64,000 bases of DNA from Golubevia sp. BC0850. Taxonomy: Eukaryota; Basidiomycota; Exobasidiomycetes; Golubeviales; Golubeviaceae. The notes under the pieces were generated by a model. The model saw only the letters and a list, made by a program, of their open reading frames with translations, searched no databases and was not told where the DNA came from. Numbering within the stretch: the first letter of the stretch is position 1; each line of letters opens with the position of its first letter. The stretch spans positions 868,001-932,000 of the forward strand of contig JAAVVG010000002.1 of the NCBI GenBank assembly GCA_012976225.1, written 5' to 3'. The position numbers were made by a program, and so were the translations under genes. This document shows positions 45,385-56,549 of this stretch, piece after piece.

Positions 45385-46336
45385 ATGAGTAAAATGGTGA
45401 CCTACTATGACCCGGTCTCCCCTTGAGGTTATATAGGACTCAAAATGTGCCAGAGATATCAGAAAGCTTGGGACCTAGATATAGAAGTCGTTCTAATCAA
45501 TCTCGCCTACGTAATGAACCAAAGTGGAAACTCTCCTCCGGTCAAGGTCATCAGCAAAGGAATTTGGATGTTCGAGGATATGGCCAGAGCGAGCTGAGAA
45601 GTTCTTTGGAACTGAGCTCAACGAGGACTTACTTGATGCTCCGAGTCTACGACAATCTATCTTCTATCTCACCTCTCTTGCTTGACTCTTTGGCTCTTTG
45701 ATCCGTGATCTTGAAGACTCCAGCAGACTTCCCCAGTAACACAGCGTCAGCAATCTGCTTATTGAGAGCCATCATGGAGGACTTGAAGTCCAAGCACTTG
45801 CTCATGGAATCTTGTCTAACAATCTCTGATCCGGGGCGGTCCTGATGCTCCAACCCAGACTACCGAGGATCTATACGGCCTATTAGGGCCACTTTTCGAA
45901 AGGTAAGGTCAAGGTCAACATCTGAAGGAACTCATGAAGAAAAGCTGGAACAAGGAAAGTAGGGATCAGTTGAAGCAGATATCGAAAGATTTGGCCGATG
46001 ATGGGTGCTTTGGAATCCCTTGGATGATAATTACTAGAAAATCAGATGGAGCTACTGCGTGAGTATCCGGCAGAGGGAGAGGGAGAAGAAGAAGGTGCTG
46101 CTTAAAAGGAGAAAGGAATCTGACCTCTTTTCTTCCTTCTCTCTGGGCTTTCCATCTCTCTTCTATCTTCAATCCCTTTGTATCGCAGTAAGTTATTTCG
46201 TGACTCAGACAGATTCGAACGAATGGCGGCGTGGCTAGGTCAGAAATACCTTGAACCTTTCGCCGATGAAGGGTTCCGAAGCTTTGAAGACTCAAATACT
46301 CAAAAGATACCCACATTTAGCATAAGTAGAATCTAG
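45385..46336 (+). pseudogene. Glutathione S-transferase kappa (DsbA-like) pseudogene
   Basis: Starts like a kappa-class GST: MSKMVTYYDPVSP, then GYIGLKMCQRYQKAWDLDIE, VVLINLAYVMNQSGNSPPVK and KGIWMFEDMA. A TGA falls where SPW/SPY is usual. After EDMARAS the frame shifts, and the coherent protein (AEKFFGTELNEDLLDAPSLR; SNTASAICLLRAIMEDLKSK) crosses more frames and stops. The final part is intact in style: RDQLKQISKDLADDGCFGIP, MIITRKSDGATA, an intron at about 46060-46188, then KLFRDSDRFERMAAWLGQKY (the kappa FGSDR-like motif) to a stop at 46334. At least one nonsense change and about two frame breaks are visible. Would normally be peroxisomal or mitochondrial. Confidence 0.75.
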
Positions 46337-47490
46337 TCTCTTCTTGCATTTAACTTTCTCGTTTGCTCCAACTTCACCTCCAAGGTTCAAGACGTCGCTA
46401 ACAGAATTAAAGAGATGTGTCGACTGAAAGCGAGATGTAGCTCTAAATAAGGGCAAACGAAGACTATAGAGATCTGAAGATGATAGCTGTATCTCTTGAT
46501 TTGAGAATGGAATCTTGAGCCCCTTAAAGAGCCATGCGAGATTTTCGGTAGAGAGTCAAGAGTTGTACAACGTTTGCGAGAGATGGAAACGACGTTCTTG
46601 CTTTTGAGTGTCTATCGATGAAGCCAGAGACAATGAACCTATGAATTTTCAATTTTATTACAGTTGAACAATTCGATGAAGTCTGAAGATCGAGGTAGTA
46701 ATTAAATGAGCTGCACTTCTTAGGGTTAGGGCGTGCTCCCAAGTCCCAAGGCTGCGCCTCCCCCTTTGCATCATAGTCAGTCTCAACAGGCCTGTATTCC
46801 GTTTTGTGAGCTTTTAGAATCTTGATGTGCTTGATATGAGTTATGCACTAGGAGCAGAAATACTGTGAGGATGCGAGTGAGAGATGGAGTGGAACCGTGC
46901 TGAAAGTTCCTTCGGTGGACAAACGCTAGATCAACTTGATTCCAGGTATGAACTCTATATTTCTGGTGGTTTGTCTCAAGCTTAATTGACATGACAGTCT
47001 GTATATATGCTCGTTTCACTCGCAATGACGAGGATTCTGAACTCTGCTTGAAGCTGGAAGGCTACAAGCTGAGAGCTACGATCAGGAGTTACAAGTAGGT
47101 CAGACGTCTCGCCTTTCGATGGGTGATGGTAATCCCACAGAGGGAAATGAGTCTCATTGGCTCTTTCAGAATATGAGTCGAAGAAAGGTCCAGAGAGACT
47201 TGACAAAATTCAGAAGGAGCGCGGTATAAAAGCGGATTTACTCATGATTCTCTTCTTCTTCCCAAGACCATCATCGATTCAATTTCCTCAACATCCATCT
47301 TTCATGAGTGAGTATAGATCCGACCGAACACTCTCATAGAGGGTCTAGGGAATCGTTCATTCATTGACTGGAAGAACTCGACCGGTCTTTTTTCGCTCAT
47401 CTCAATGCGGAATGAAGTATTTTCGACCAATGCTTACTTCTTACTCTCTTCCAACTCTCTCCATCTCGCCCCTTTCTTCCAATCATAGAG
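46337..47490. other. Intergenic region without a supported gene
   Basis: About 1.15 kb. Minus-strand frames at 46783-47206 look weakly protein-like but match nothing I know. A GGGTTAGGG-like dozen bases near 46725 is too short to be telomeric. The last 100 bases are C/T-rich, the likely leader of copy B. Confidence 0.45.
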
Positions 47491-49732
47491 ATGCCTTTCG
47501 TTGAGATTATCAACAATGTCCAAGATCCTGATACCGTAGAAGATGCAACTGCAAATCCTGACCTGGTTATTTTTAGACTGAAGGATGAGAAGGGAATCTT
47601 CACCACTTATCGCTCTTCTCAAGATGTCACTGCCCAGAACAGTGAGTTGGAGCTATGCAACCAAAGCATATGTTCTTGTCTCTTTTGTTCATCATCTGCC
47701 TTTTGCTCTCTATGTATGCTGAGAGCTGACCGTCTCTTGCCTCTTGGTCTACCGCTACTCCTCTCTTTCGTTCATCTGTCCTTCGCCTCCTTCTCCTATC
47801 TCTTTTACTCCTTCCAATCGTTTTAAAGTCATCGAGGCTGTCGAGCACGACGTGGAAGGACCGGCTCTTTACTTGGATGGAAATCTCTTGAAGGCTGCTT
47901 CCATTCCTCCTCTTGAGATGGGAGTTCTCTTCGAACTTTAAGATCTAGCTAACCCAAAGTTCGGTTGGCTGATTGTCAGAGAGTACAGAAGAAACACCCA
48001 TTTCGGAACTCATGCAGTCTCCTTAGATCTTGATTTAGTTCCCACCGTCTTTGATGGTGAGTAAAGTGTGGGAAATCTTGATTTGGTGACATCTCTGACC
48101 GTCTGATCTGACTGCTGACTGACGCTTTCGATTTTCCACAGTTCTTGAAGCGTTAAAGGATGGATCCGATTTGGATTTTGCTGTCAATGGCCAATTAATC
48201 TGGAGAAATGTTGTTCTTAAACAAGACAGTAGTCTCAAATCGATTGGACTTGACAACGACAGTGGACAAAATCTCAACTTCTTTCATCAAAATCTGAACC
48301 TCGAGATTCAATCAGCTTCTACCAATGAATCTCAAGGCCCTAGGTCTACCAAAGTAAAACTGAGATCTGTTCTACTGTAAGAGTTCTGAAAGCTGGTCTC
48401 AAGCACCTGCTTCCCAAGAATGCAAATCTCTACTCTTATCAGCTCATCTCCAAGGGTGCTCGTTTTTCCGAAAGTGCTATCTTGGGAGACCTAGATCTCA
48501 AAGATGGCTCTTTACTTCATCTTACTCCAGCTCCAGACTCTGGGATTCTTCTGCATCTACAGAATGATCATGGGGGTTACTTCGATGCTAGAGTTAAACC
48601 TTCGATGACGGTCAAAGGACGTAAGTCGAGCTTGTCAATCTATCCCCTTATGGTCGGAGCCAACTGCTGACACATTTGCTTTATCAGAAAATTTCCTCTC
48701 AATTTTTTTTACACATTCAAGCAGTTGGTCCAACAAAAGAGAGGCTATCCTGTTTCTCATCAAGTTCTTCGCTTCGCAGAAGTCGAACTCGAAGACGATG
48801 CTACCCTCGCCTCTTACGAATTAAGCAGTGGTTGCAACGTGGACATCTTCTTGAAGACTTACTCAGCTACTGTTAAGAAGACAAACGGGTTGGTGACTAG
48901 ACAAATTAAGGTCAGAGCTTCTGATACTATCAGTGCAGGTGAGTTTCGTCGCTGGTCGATAGTCGGAAGATGTGAGCTTTCTGATCATTTAACCACCCTC
49001 AATGTTTCTTCCTTTCCATTCATGTAGTCAAAGGGAAGATTTTCTATTCTGTTGGAACTCATCCAGCCGCTCAGACTCTGTCTTGTCAGGGCGAGGTCTT
49101 CAACAACGATCAATCAATTCTTTGCGAACTTGGCTTGCACCACTCCGGAGTTGAGTTGGAGTTGACTGAGGGCACAAGTCTCAAGACCCTTACTTTTCAA
49201 ATCCACATCAAGACAACAGGTGGGAGAACCTTTCCTCTTTATGTCCTTGCTGGAGACACGATGGACGAGGTAAAAGGAGAGATTCAGGACAAGGAAGCAA
49301 TTCCGCCTGATCAACAGAGACCAGTCTACAGTGGAAAACAGCTGGAAGATGGCCGTATTTTAGCCGATTGTGAGTAAAACCAGAATGGAATCGAAGGTGA
49401 GGCGAGAAAGCGCGGAGGGCTCACATTTGTCTTCTGCCCATCATTCTTTATTTCTTTTAGACAGCATTCAGCCCGAATCGACGTTACCTTTAGTTCTCCG
49501 TTTGAGAAGATGTGCTTGCGGCCAGTATTTCGGTTATGAAGAAAGGGAAATGAGTTGCAAGGCTGAATCTCCTCTCTCCTGTCCACCTCTCTCACCCAAC
49601 TCTTCTGGACGAATCCTCAACTTCTCTCGATACATTCAAACAGGATGCGAAGGAAGAATGACTGTCGCTGGAAGAGGTCATTGGCCTATGAGCTTGGAGG
49701 ATCCTTTTTCTAAAGTCATCGCCGGTGTCTAG
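47491..49732 (+). pseudogene. Multi-ubiquitin-like-domain protein, copy B (full-length but broken)
   Basis: Most complete copy of a tandem beta-grasp array ending in a near-ubiquitin. Exons approx. 47491-47641, 47829-48056, 48142-48620, about 48711-48938, 49028-49369 and 49461-49732; introns phase 1 throughout. Domains: 1 DLVIFRLKDEKGIFTTYRSS with IIEAVEHDVEGPALYLDG; 2 GWLIVREYRRNTHFG with VLEALKDGSD and GQLIWRNVVL; 3 CSTVRVLKAGLKHLLP with ILGDLDLKDGSLLHL; 4 GILLHLQNDHGGYFDARV with KRGYPVSHQVLRF; 5 TNGLVTRQIKVRASDT with VKGKIFYSV; 6 [37 protein letters not shown] and LPLVLRLRR. A tail of about 70 residues with several Cys follows. Domain 6 matches ubiquitin at about 47 of 76 positions by hand count, keeps Lys48 but not Lys63, and lacks the terminal GG. 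Broken by TAA after GVLFEL, a frame shift before CSTVRV, and a lost acceptor before exon 4. Confidence 0.78.
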
Positions 49733-50119
49733 GTTGGGATTTCAAAGGAGATGAAAGAGTGCATGCTTTGTTGGATTGAAGCTTGTTTTTGATACGTTTG
49801 TTTTTGATAAGAATTTCTTAAAGTAAGAACCCCTCCTTTAGTTGGGACTTAAGGACAAAAGATGAAGCTCTCGATCTTGAGCTTGACGACAAAGGACTTG
49901 ACTGAGGAGGACATTTGCGGTACTCGAAGAGGAGCAGAAGTGCAATCATTGTCTACGAACAATCGGAAAGCAAAGGAATTCGCCTTTCCGTTTCATTTTT
50001 GTTTAGTGTGTAATTTAGTTTCGATTCTTTTCATTTCACTCAAGCGGTCCCATCCCTCTCGATCTACATTTTTCTTCGCCAGATTAGAGGTCGCAACTTC
50101 ATTCACATCTGAATCCCCT
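49733..50119. other. Spacer between tail-to-tail copies B and C
   Basis: About 390 bases. A plus-strand ORF from 49862 (MKLSILSLTTKDLTEEDICG) is not recognised. Otherwise 3' flank. Confidence 0.45.
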
Positions 50120-52089
50120 GGACTCTTATTGAAGAAGCACCTGAACAGTTGAAAGTTCTCCCACGTTGTCTGAAATAAACAACGAAAATAGAAAGGAAAC
50201 TAGCTTCAGCGTGCGCCCTCAAATATCCGCTTTGAAAGGTTGACTCACTGTAGGCAAGGATATCGCCCTGTTCCAATGATCTGCCCACAAAGAAGAAGAA
50301 GTGTCTACTCAAAGAGATTCCTACACAGTCCTCCAATTTCTCCTGCAAAGCCAGAGCGGTAGCGAAAGGATGGATGTCAACTGAATGAGTAGCTTTAGAT
50401 GGAGGAGTAAAGAGAACTTGAATTCTGGCAGTACTAGTGTCTACTTCTTCATTCTTGGGATGTTTCAGTCAAAAAAGAGTGGCTTCTATGGTTCCAAGTT
50501 CGGCGATAATCGAAGCGTCGTTGAGCTCCAGCCCGTTCAAACTTAACGTCTGACGTTTGACATCGATGTTGAGAAGACCGTGAATCTTTTCTTTGACTTT
50601 TTAGAATGTGAAAGAGTATGAAGTCAGAATGGAAGTGAAAGGCTGGTCACTCAATCTCTAACTACAAGAAAGAAAATGGTTAAAGCGTGAGACGAAGAGA
50701 CACTCACTTGTTCTGATTCTGTCCCAAGACTTGAGTCTGACTTCAATGATTTCGGCACTAGGAGAGACAAAAATCGATACCGGAAACTTTGAAAGAGACA
50801 AGTCCACCTTCGATCCTGATAGAATGTTCAAGGAGCTCAATTGTGAGGGGGCTGGCACTTCTTTACCCTCAAATTGGAAGGATTGACGATCGACAGGATA
50901 ACCTCTCTTCGTGTAGATCTGCTGTGCTACTCTTGATTAAAAGCGAAATGGGTGAAAATGTGAGCAAAGACGCTGATGGCTTCGAAACTTCTCTTCTCAA
51001 CGCTTCAGCAAAACCCACAGTCGCTACAAGACGAAAGAGACGCGATTCTCAGATGGAACGAGTCCTCTCCGTTGTCCAGTTAAACTTGAATCAGCATTTT
51101 AAAACCCAATATCTCTTTCAGACGAAGGGGTGAGCCATTTGAGATGTCAAAGGTTCCAATAGCAGAGCTCTCAAGCAGACGCTTGCCGTTGAACTCCACT
51201 TGGTACGAATGAGAGGCAGTGGAACCCTGAAGATCTTTGACAATCTTGACTTTGAATGTTCCGACTTTCTCGCGAGTGGATACTTTGAAGCTAGAAGTTT
51301 TGCTCTCGGATGACTTGCGTTTGCTGCCAACCCTGTGGCGGACATCAGCTTTGAGATCGGTGTAATGAAAGTGAAGCGTATCGCCGTCTTTAAGACGAAC
51401 AGATTTGAAACTGAGATTCCTGTCGTTGAGAGCGACCTGTCTATGAACCAGAGTTCCTTTATGGGCAAATAAGGACGACGCGAGAGAGCATCGAAGACTT
51501 GGAGAGAGAGGAGGGGTGAATGGAGATTTGGGTCAGAGACAACAGACCAAAAAGCAAAGGCGTTGAATGAGCTTACTTTGTCCTAGCTTCTCTGGATAGT
51601 TTGCTTCGAATGAGATCGCGTGAGTATTGTAAGTCTCCCCGGCTCTACGTTCGACGATTGACAAGCTCCAGGTAGAACGAGTCTCGTGTAACTCCAGAAT
51701 AGCTCCAGTCTCCATCTTGACTCTAGCGGAGCTGTCTTTAGATTCAAGACGAACTCCATTCAGAAAGAGAGATGGAGCCTTCATCTCATGTTGAATTGAA
51801 TCTATGACTGGTATATGGTAAGGGAAAGGATTTCGGTGGATGAGGAAAGAAGGGCGAAGATGAGGAAAGGGCAACTTCAACTTGATCTTGGCTTTAAATG
51901 GGTAGATTCTCAGGCTTACTTACTCTCTTTCGGGTCGATGAGGGGATCAGTACGAAAGACGATGGGATCTCCGTTGAGCAAAACTGAAAAGATGATCTTG
52001 TTTGAGACTGCGCCGGAGCCCGAAAGAGGAGAGATACACATACGTTCTTTCCCAGATGCTTCAGAAGACATGATTTCAATGATCTCCAT
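50120..52089 (-). pseudogene. Multi-ubiquitin-like-domain protein, copy C (broken)
   Basis: Third, most diverged copy, convergent with B. From 52089 down: MEIIEIMSSEASG start; domain 1 IIFSVLLNGDPIVFRTD with IDSIQHEMKAPSLFLNG; domain 2 WSLSIVERRAGETYNTHAIS with IFDALSRR and KGTLVHRQVALND; domain 3 SSFKVSTREKVGTFKVKI with SYQVEFNGKRLLES; domain 4 about 50830-50920, QQIYTKRGYPVDRQSFQFEG; domain 5 FVSPSAEIIEVRLKSWD with VKEKIHGLLNID and LSLNGLELND; domain 6 ARIQVLFTPPSKATHSVDI with SLEQGDILAY and VGELSTVQVLLQ. Phase-1 donor positions match copies A and B. The frame shifts inside domain 2 and a TGA follows EATLF in domain 5, among other breaks. The last domain has lost most identity to ubiquitin and has no GG end. 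A starting ATG upstream in the same frame is possible. Confidence 0.65.
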
Positions 52090-52625
52090 GGAGAGGAAGA
52101 GAGAAGAGAGAAGATGAGGAGGAGGAGGTGTGGAACCTGGATCGAGAGAGAGCTGACGCATTGGGATTCGATCATATTTTGACCCTGTGAGGAGCTAGAT
52201 AGACTCACTGTTTTTGTTTTTGGAGAGGTCAGCTTAGATTCTTCACCAAAGAATCACTAATGAGGAAAAAGGGAGAGAGCAAAGATTTGATTTTCAGATC
52301 AAGACCTGATCGCACGCGACTATGTGTAATTCTTCCTCCGGGCGTCGCTGACACCTTCTTAACTCGATGAAAATGCTGTATCTAGAATTTTCGACTAGAA
52401 TCTGCCGAGTGTTTGTTGTAAGTCAATTGTGATCCTTTCGATCCTGGTTTCTCTCCTCCGAGTTGCCATCGTTCTACAAGGCAGAAAGGTACCTCCATGA
52501 GCGCCGCAACGACATCTGTAGAATTAATAAAGTACATGTTAACAAATGAGAGGCGGATTGAAAGGGAAAAGAAACCTTGAATGAGAGACAAGCTTCTACA
52601 TTCTTGCTACCTTCTACTGAAAAAT
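52090..52625. other. Intergenic region between copy C and MRH4
   Basis: Leader side of copy C and 3' flank of MRH4. No supported gene. Confidence 0.5.
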
Positions 52626-55085
52626 CTACTTTCTCCTCCTCGTCAACTCCTCGATCATCCTTTCAGCTCTTCCTCTGACCCTTCCAACCCTTCTACCCGT
52701 CCTGTTAAGTAGAGGTCTATCTCCAGCACTCTTTGAGTCAAACAAAACGACTTTCCCTGCTCTACCAGCTCTAGCTGTCCGACCTGCTCTGTGAAGTAAT
52801 TCTAGAGATGAATTAGCAGCTGCTAAACCTCCACCACTAACTTGAGGTCCGCTCGCCGACAACAATTCCGATTCAGGTCCTGGAGCTGAGAAAGGGTTGT
52901 AGGAAGAAGAACGAGAACCTCTAGAGGGGGAAGCGTCTGGAAGGAAGACGTGGGTGTCGGGGGAGAAATCTAGACCTCTGGCTAGGAGAGAGGTAGTGAT
53001 TAAAACTCTTGTTGACTGAGATGAGATGACGCTGTTCTCTAGAGGGGGAATTTCTTCGAAATCTGGGTCTACATCGGATAGGTCTTCGAAGGTAGATGGA
53101 GCTGCGACATCGGGGACGCTGCTTGGTCTCCTTGGTCTTGACTTCCTTGGAGAAAGGAATCCGGAAAGATGAGAGTTACTTCTCATGCTTCTAGAGTCTC
53201 CGGATCCGGTGATAGCTACGTTTCTGTGAAAACAAGAGAAGAGAGATCAGCAATAAGCTATGCAACACGCAAACGATCAGCTGCCACACCTCGCTCTTCT
53301 CTCTTCAGTACTCTTTGGATCCAACGCTCGTTGCAAACTCACTCGATACCTCTCTGGGTCAAATACGAGCTTAAGAGCTCCACTCCTTGACTTTTATTGA
53401 CAAAAATCAAAATTCTAGCTCTTTTATTCGTATTCTTCTTGACGCTGGCGTCGAATCTAGCTTGATCTTCATCCAAGACTTTCTTGACTTGAGCAGCTAC
53501 AGCGGCATGCTTACTGGAACCAGGATCTACGAAAGAAGGCTTGAGATTTGGAGGAAGTCGATGTAATCCTGGAGATAGAAGTGAAACCAAGTTGGGATGG
53601 TGTGAAGCTAAATACCGAGATAGAGATTGAGGCACAGTTGCTGTTGCTAGAATGAGATCGAAAAGAGGTCCTGAGGACGCACTAGAGGTAATGTTGGACT
53701 TGATTTCTCCTTCTTGGTCTGATTCTTTGGGATCTTCTTGATCTTGAATGGTGCTTTGAGCAGCGTTGAATCTGTGTCTCTTCTCCCCAGCTTCCCTCAT
53801 TCGATGAAGAACAGCTCTGGTAGCTCCTATGAAGTCTCTATCGAAGAGAGCGTCCGCTTCGTCTACTACTACAGAGGTGGCTCTGTCTAGGCTAACCAGC
53901 TGCCTTTTCCAACTTCCTCTATTCTCCTCCAGCTTTCCATCTTCCACCAATTTCGCTCGAGCTTGCGATTCTCCTCTTCGTTCCTCACTGCTTTTGATTA
54001 CATCTAGAAGTCTGGAGGGAGTGGAAACGATGATGTCGACAGCAGGTCTAGAATTTGAACTTGAAGATTCTCCTATATCTCGAAGAGAGGCTTCCGCGGA
54101 GGCTGCTCCAACGTCCTCTTTCATAGCTTCCAACCATCCACCTGAAGAGAGACAAAGGACTCTTAGCTTGTCAATATGACAAAGACCCTTGGCACTAGCA
54201 GCTAGTTGACGTGCGAGCTCGTGAGTTGGAGCTAGGATGATGGCTCTTGGTTGGACTAGCGGACTGAAACTAGAGGAGGAGGAAGAACGAATCTCCAAGG
54301 CTTTTTTCTCATTCTTGATGAGTCGATCCAGAAGTGGGAGTAGGTAGGCGTAAGTTTTTCCAGAACCTGTCTCTGCTGCTAGAAGAGTTTCGGAACCTTG
54401 AGTAGAACCTTCGATTAAGCAGCTTCCGTCTTCGATCTGGATAGAGGCTGGCAGCTTCTCTTTGTGTCTCTTTAAAGGATGCAGAAACCTTTGAAGAGCC
54501 AGACTTTGAATTACTGTAGGCTTGATCTTTGTTTTTCCTAATTGAACTTGAATCATTTCCACGAGTCCTTTGGATAGTTTAGAGGAGGTGAAGGAATGGG
54601 CTGGAGAATCTGGTGGGACTGAAGTGATGGCACCTGAGGGCGTGAGGGAAGGAACTCTCATGGCGGGCGTTGAAGATGGTCTTGATCTTGATTCTCGAGG
54701 TTTCAAAGATTTCCTAGGCGAGAGGGATGAATTGAAAGAAGATATCCTTTCACCTGATCTCCAATTCGATTCTTCTCCATTTCTTGATATGACCGAAGGA
54801 GATGATCTGTTGAAATCTTTTGGGCGCCTCGCCGGTGGTGGAGTTGGAGTGAATTCAGGTGATAGTCTGAATCTAGATGAGATGACCGGTTCTGTAGAAA
54901 GGGGAACAGGAGAGGGAGGTGAGATGGGAAGCAGTAATTTTCCGACTGGCCTTAGCTCTGCTATACTCACTGGTGCTCCGCTGCTGAGCTGCTCGTCTTG
55001 AATAAGAGTGGAAGGTGCTTCTACCTTTGAAGCTACATTTACACTCGATGCGTTCTAGCCTGTTCCTTAAGAAGCTCAGCCTCAT
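52626..55085 (-). CDS. MRH4: Mitochondrial DEAD-box RNA helicase Mrh4
   Basis: ATP-dependent RNA helicase needed for mitochondrial large-subunit assembly in yeast. Three exons, 55085-54971, 54891-53343 and 53223-52626; 753 residues. The first exon encodes MRLSFLRNRLERIECKCSFK and a Ser/Arg-rich stretch, a typical mitochondrial presequence. The frame seen upstream of exon 2 has no ATG (it begins at a GTG that is really the intron donor). Motifs in order: AAETGSGKTYAYLL (I), APTHELARQL (Ia), VSTPSRLLDVI (Ib), SVVVDEADALFD (II), LATATVP (III), RILIFVNKSQG (IV), TTSLLARGLDFS (V) and LLHRAGRTARAGRAG (VI). All catalytic residues are present, in contrast to the eIF4A-like gene at 17.7-22.2 kb. Ser/Glu-rich insertions lie between motif II and III and before motif V. 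Confidence 0.93.
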
Positions 55086-55225
55086 CTTGTCGTGGAAGGT
55101 TGTTGCGACTTTTGCGAAGGAAGGAAGAAAATTGTCGTGCTCCACGTGGATCGTGGAACCTCGGAAAGAGGCGATCATTAATCATTTCGTTCGTTCCGGT
55201 TCTTCTTGCCTACAACATCGTACAA
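55086..55225. promoter_or_regulatory. 140-bp divergent promoter MRH4 / MGST3
   Basis: The two divergent start codons lie 140 bases apart, so core promoters and 5' UTRs must be very compact or overlap. No TATA box seen. Confidence 0.6.
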
Positions 55226-56027
55226 ATGCTTGTCATTACTCTACCTTCTTCGTACGGATGGGTCGGACTCGCCGCTACCGGTGTCTTATGGCTGAACTTC
55301 GTTCAAATGGCCTCAGTCGGGGCTGCAAGAAGGGCTGCAAAGATGTGAGTAGTACGAAGTATCCCTCTGTTACAAGGCGTTGACAAACTCAGACTCACTC
55401 TAAATCCATACTATGCTATCATCTTATAGTCAATATCCTCAACTGTATGCCGATAAAAGTGAGGCAGCTGCTTCCAAAGAAGCCTAGTGAGTTCATCGCA
55501 CTTGAAATTCTGTTCGCGATTCCACGTCACTTACCAATCCTTCCTTTTCCAGCCGTTTTAACTGCGTTCAAAGAAGTCATCAAAACTTGTTGGAAGGTCT
55601 TCCAGCTTTCCTTTTCTCAATCATGTTCGCTGGGTGAGTTCTTCATCCCTTCCCACCTTCCATCGGAGGTGAGCGGTGAGCTCTCTCTGACTTTTCTATC
55701 TTTTCCTTTTCTTCACTCAGATTGAAGCACCCAAAAGTGGCTGCCATTTTAGGAGGTACTTATCTCCTAGGAAGAATTATCTACCACATCGGTTACAGCT
55801 CAGGTGAGTTTCCGGCGGCTGCACTATTAAATTATAAAGAGGAAGGAATTTTGACTGCCTACCACCTTTCCCTCTTTCGAATTTCCCTATCTCATCATAA
55901 CCCATTAGGTGAACCCAAGAAGCGCATGCCAGGTGGAATCCTTGCTACTCTATCTTCCTTAGGACTCTATGGAACTGCTACCTATACCGCTATCGGATTG
56001 TTGCAACAAACCAAATGGGAGTTCTAA
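55226..56027 (+). CDS. MGST3: Microsomal glutathione S-transferase 3-like MAPEG protein
   Basis: Integral membrane glutathione transferase/peroxidase of the MAPEG family, in the endoplasmic reticulum or outer mitochondrial membrane. Five exons, 55226-55344, 55430-55486, 55553-55633, 55721-55803 and 55909-56027; 152 residues, the usual length. Start MLVITLPSSYGWVGLAATGV then ARRAAKIQYPQLYAD. The MAPEG signature is FNCVQRSHQNLLEGLPAFL, then AAILGGTYLLGRIIYHIGYS and GEPKKRMPGG. Four hydrophobic segments fit four membrane helices. The frame upstream stays open but lacks family similarity, so the ATG giving the short hydrophobic start was chosen. Confidence 0.94.
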
Positions 56028-56549
56028 AGGAAATGACGATCCTTTCTTCCAATCCTCTCCTTCTTCTGCTCTATTCTTAGTCGGAAATGTGAACTGCGTT
56101 TCATGCCCCTTTTGCCAAATCAAATCTACATCTACTAGAGAAGGAACTTAACAACTGTTGGTTTGACCCCACTTTGACTTGCGAACGTGCGACGAAAGAC
56201 GCCGACATTGAGACTTCCTTCTTGCTGTTGAGAGCTGGAAGACCTATCTGGTGCAATTCTTTTCAAAATTTTGGCCATAGAGGTATCTTTGAATGTCCCT
56301 TCAAATGCCAGCAGAGAATGTCGAGGGATCCAATCAGTTGCCTTCGCTCGTCTCCTTGCCTGCTGGTAATTGCCACCCAATACAGTTTGAGATCTGATAC
56401 CGTTGAACAGAAAGATCTAAAAAAAACTTCTTTGGAGTGACTAGTAGGAAGCAGGAACCCTTTGAACCCAATCATATTGTAACGCTATCTCCATTCTCCT
56501 TCTCTCCACTGACTCCCTTCCCCCAACTTCCCCGCCTTCTTGCTTCATC
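56028..56549. other. Intergenic region
   Basis: 3' flank of the MAPEG gene and pyrimidine-rich leader of the next gene. Small overlapping ORFs on both strands at 56135-56475 have no family support. Confidence 0.5.

Noticed and set aside
46205-46235. tRNA-like GATTCGAAC
   Set aside because: Lies in the GST-kappa coding exon and no cloverleaf forms around it.
46720-46735. Telomere-like TTAGGG units
   Set aside because: Fewer than two full units inside unique sequence; chance.
46783-47206. Two overlapping minus-strand ORFs
   Set aside because: Weakly protein-like but no motif, no start context and no splice logic.
49862-50152. 96-residue ORF between copies B and C
   Set aside because: Overlaps the antisense of copy C's last exon; no family and frame seems incidental.
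54892-54970. MRH4 exon 2 frame extended upstream
   Set aside because: The apparent start is a GTG that belongs to the GTGAGT donor; the stretch is intron.
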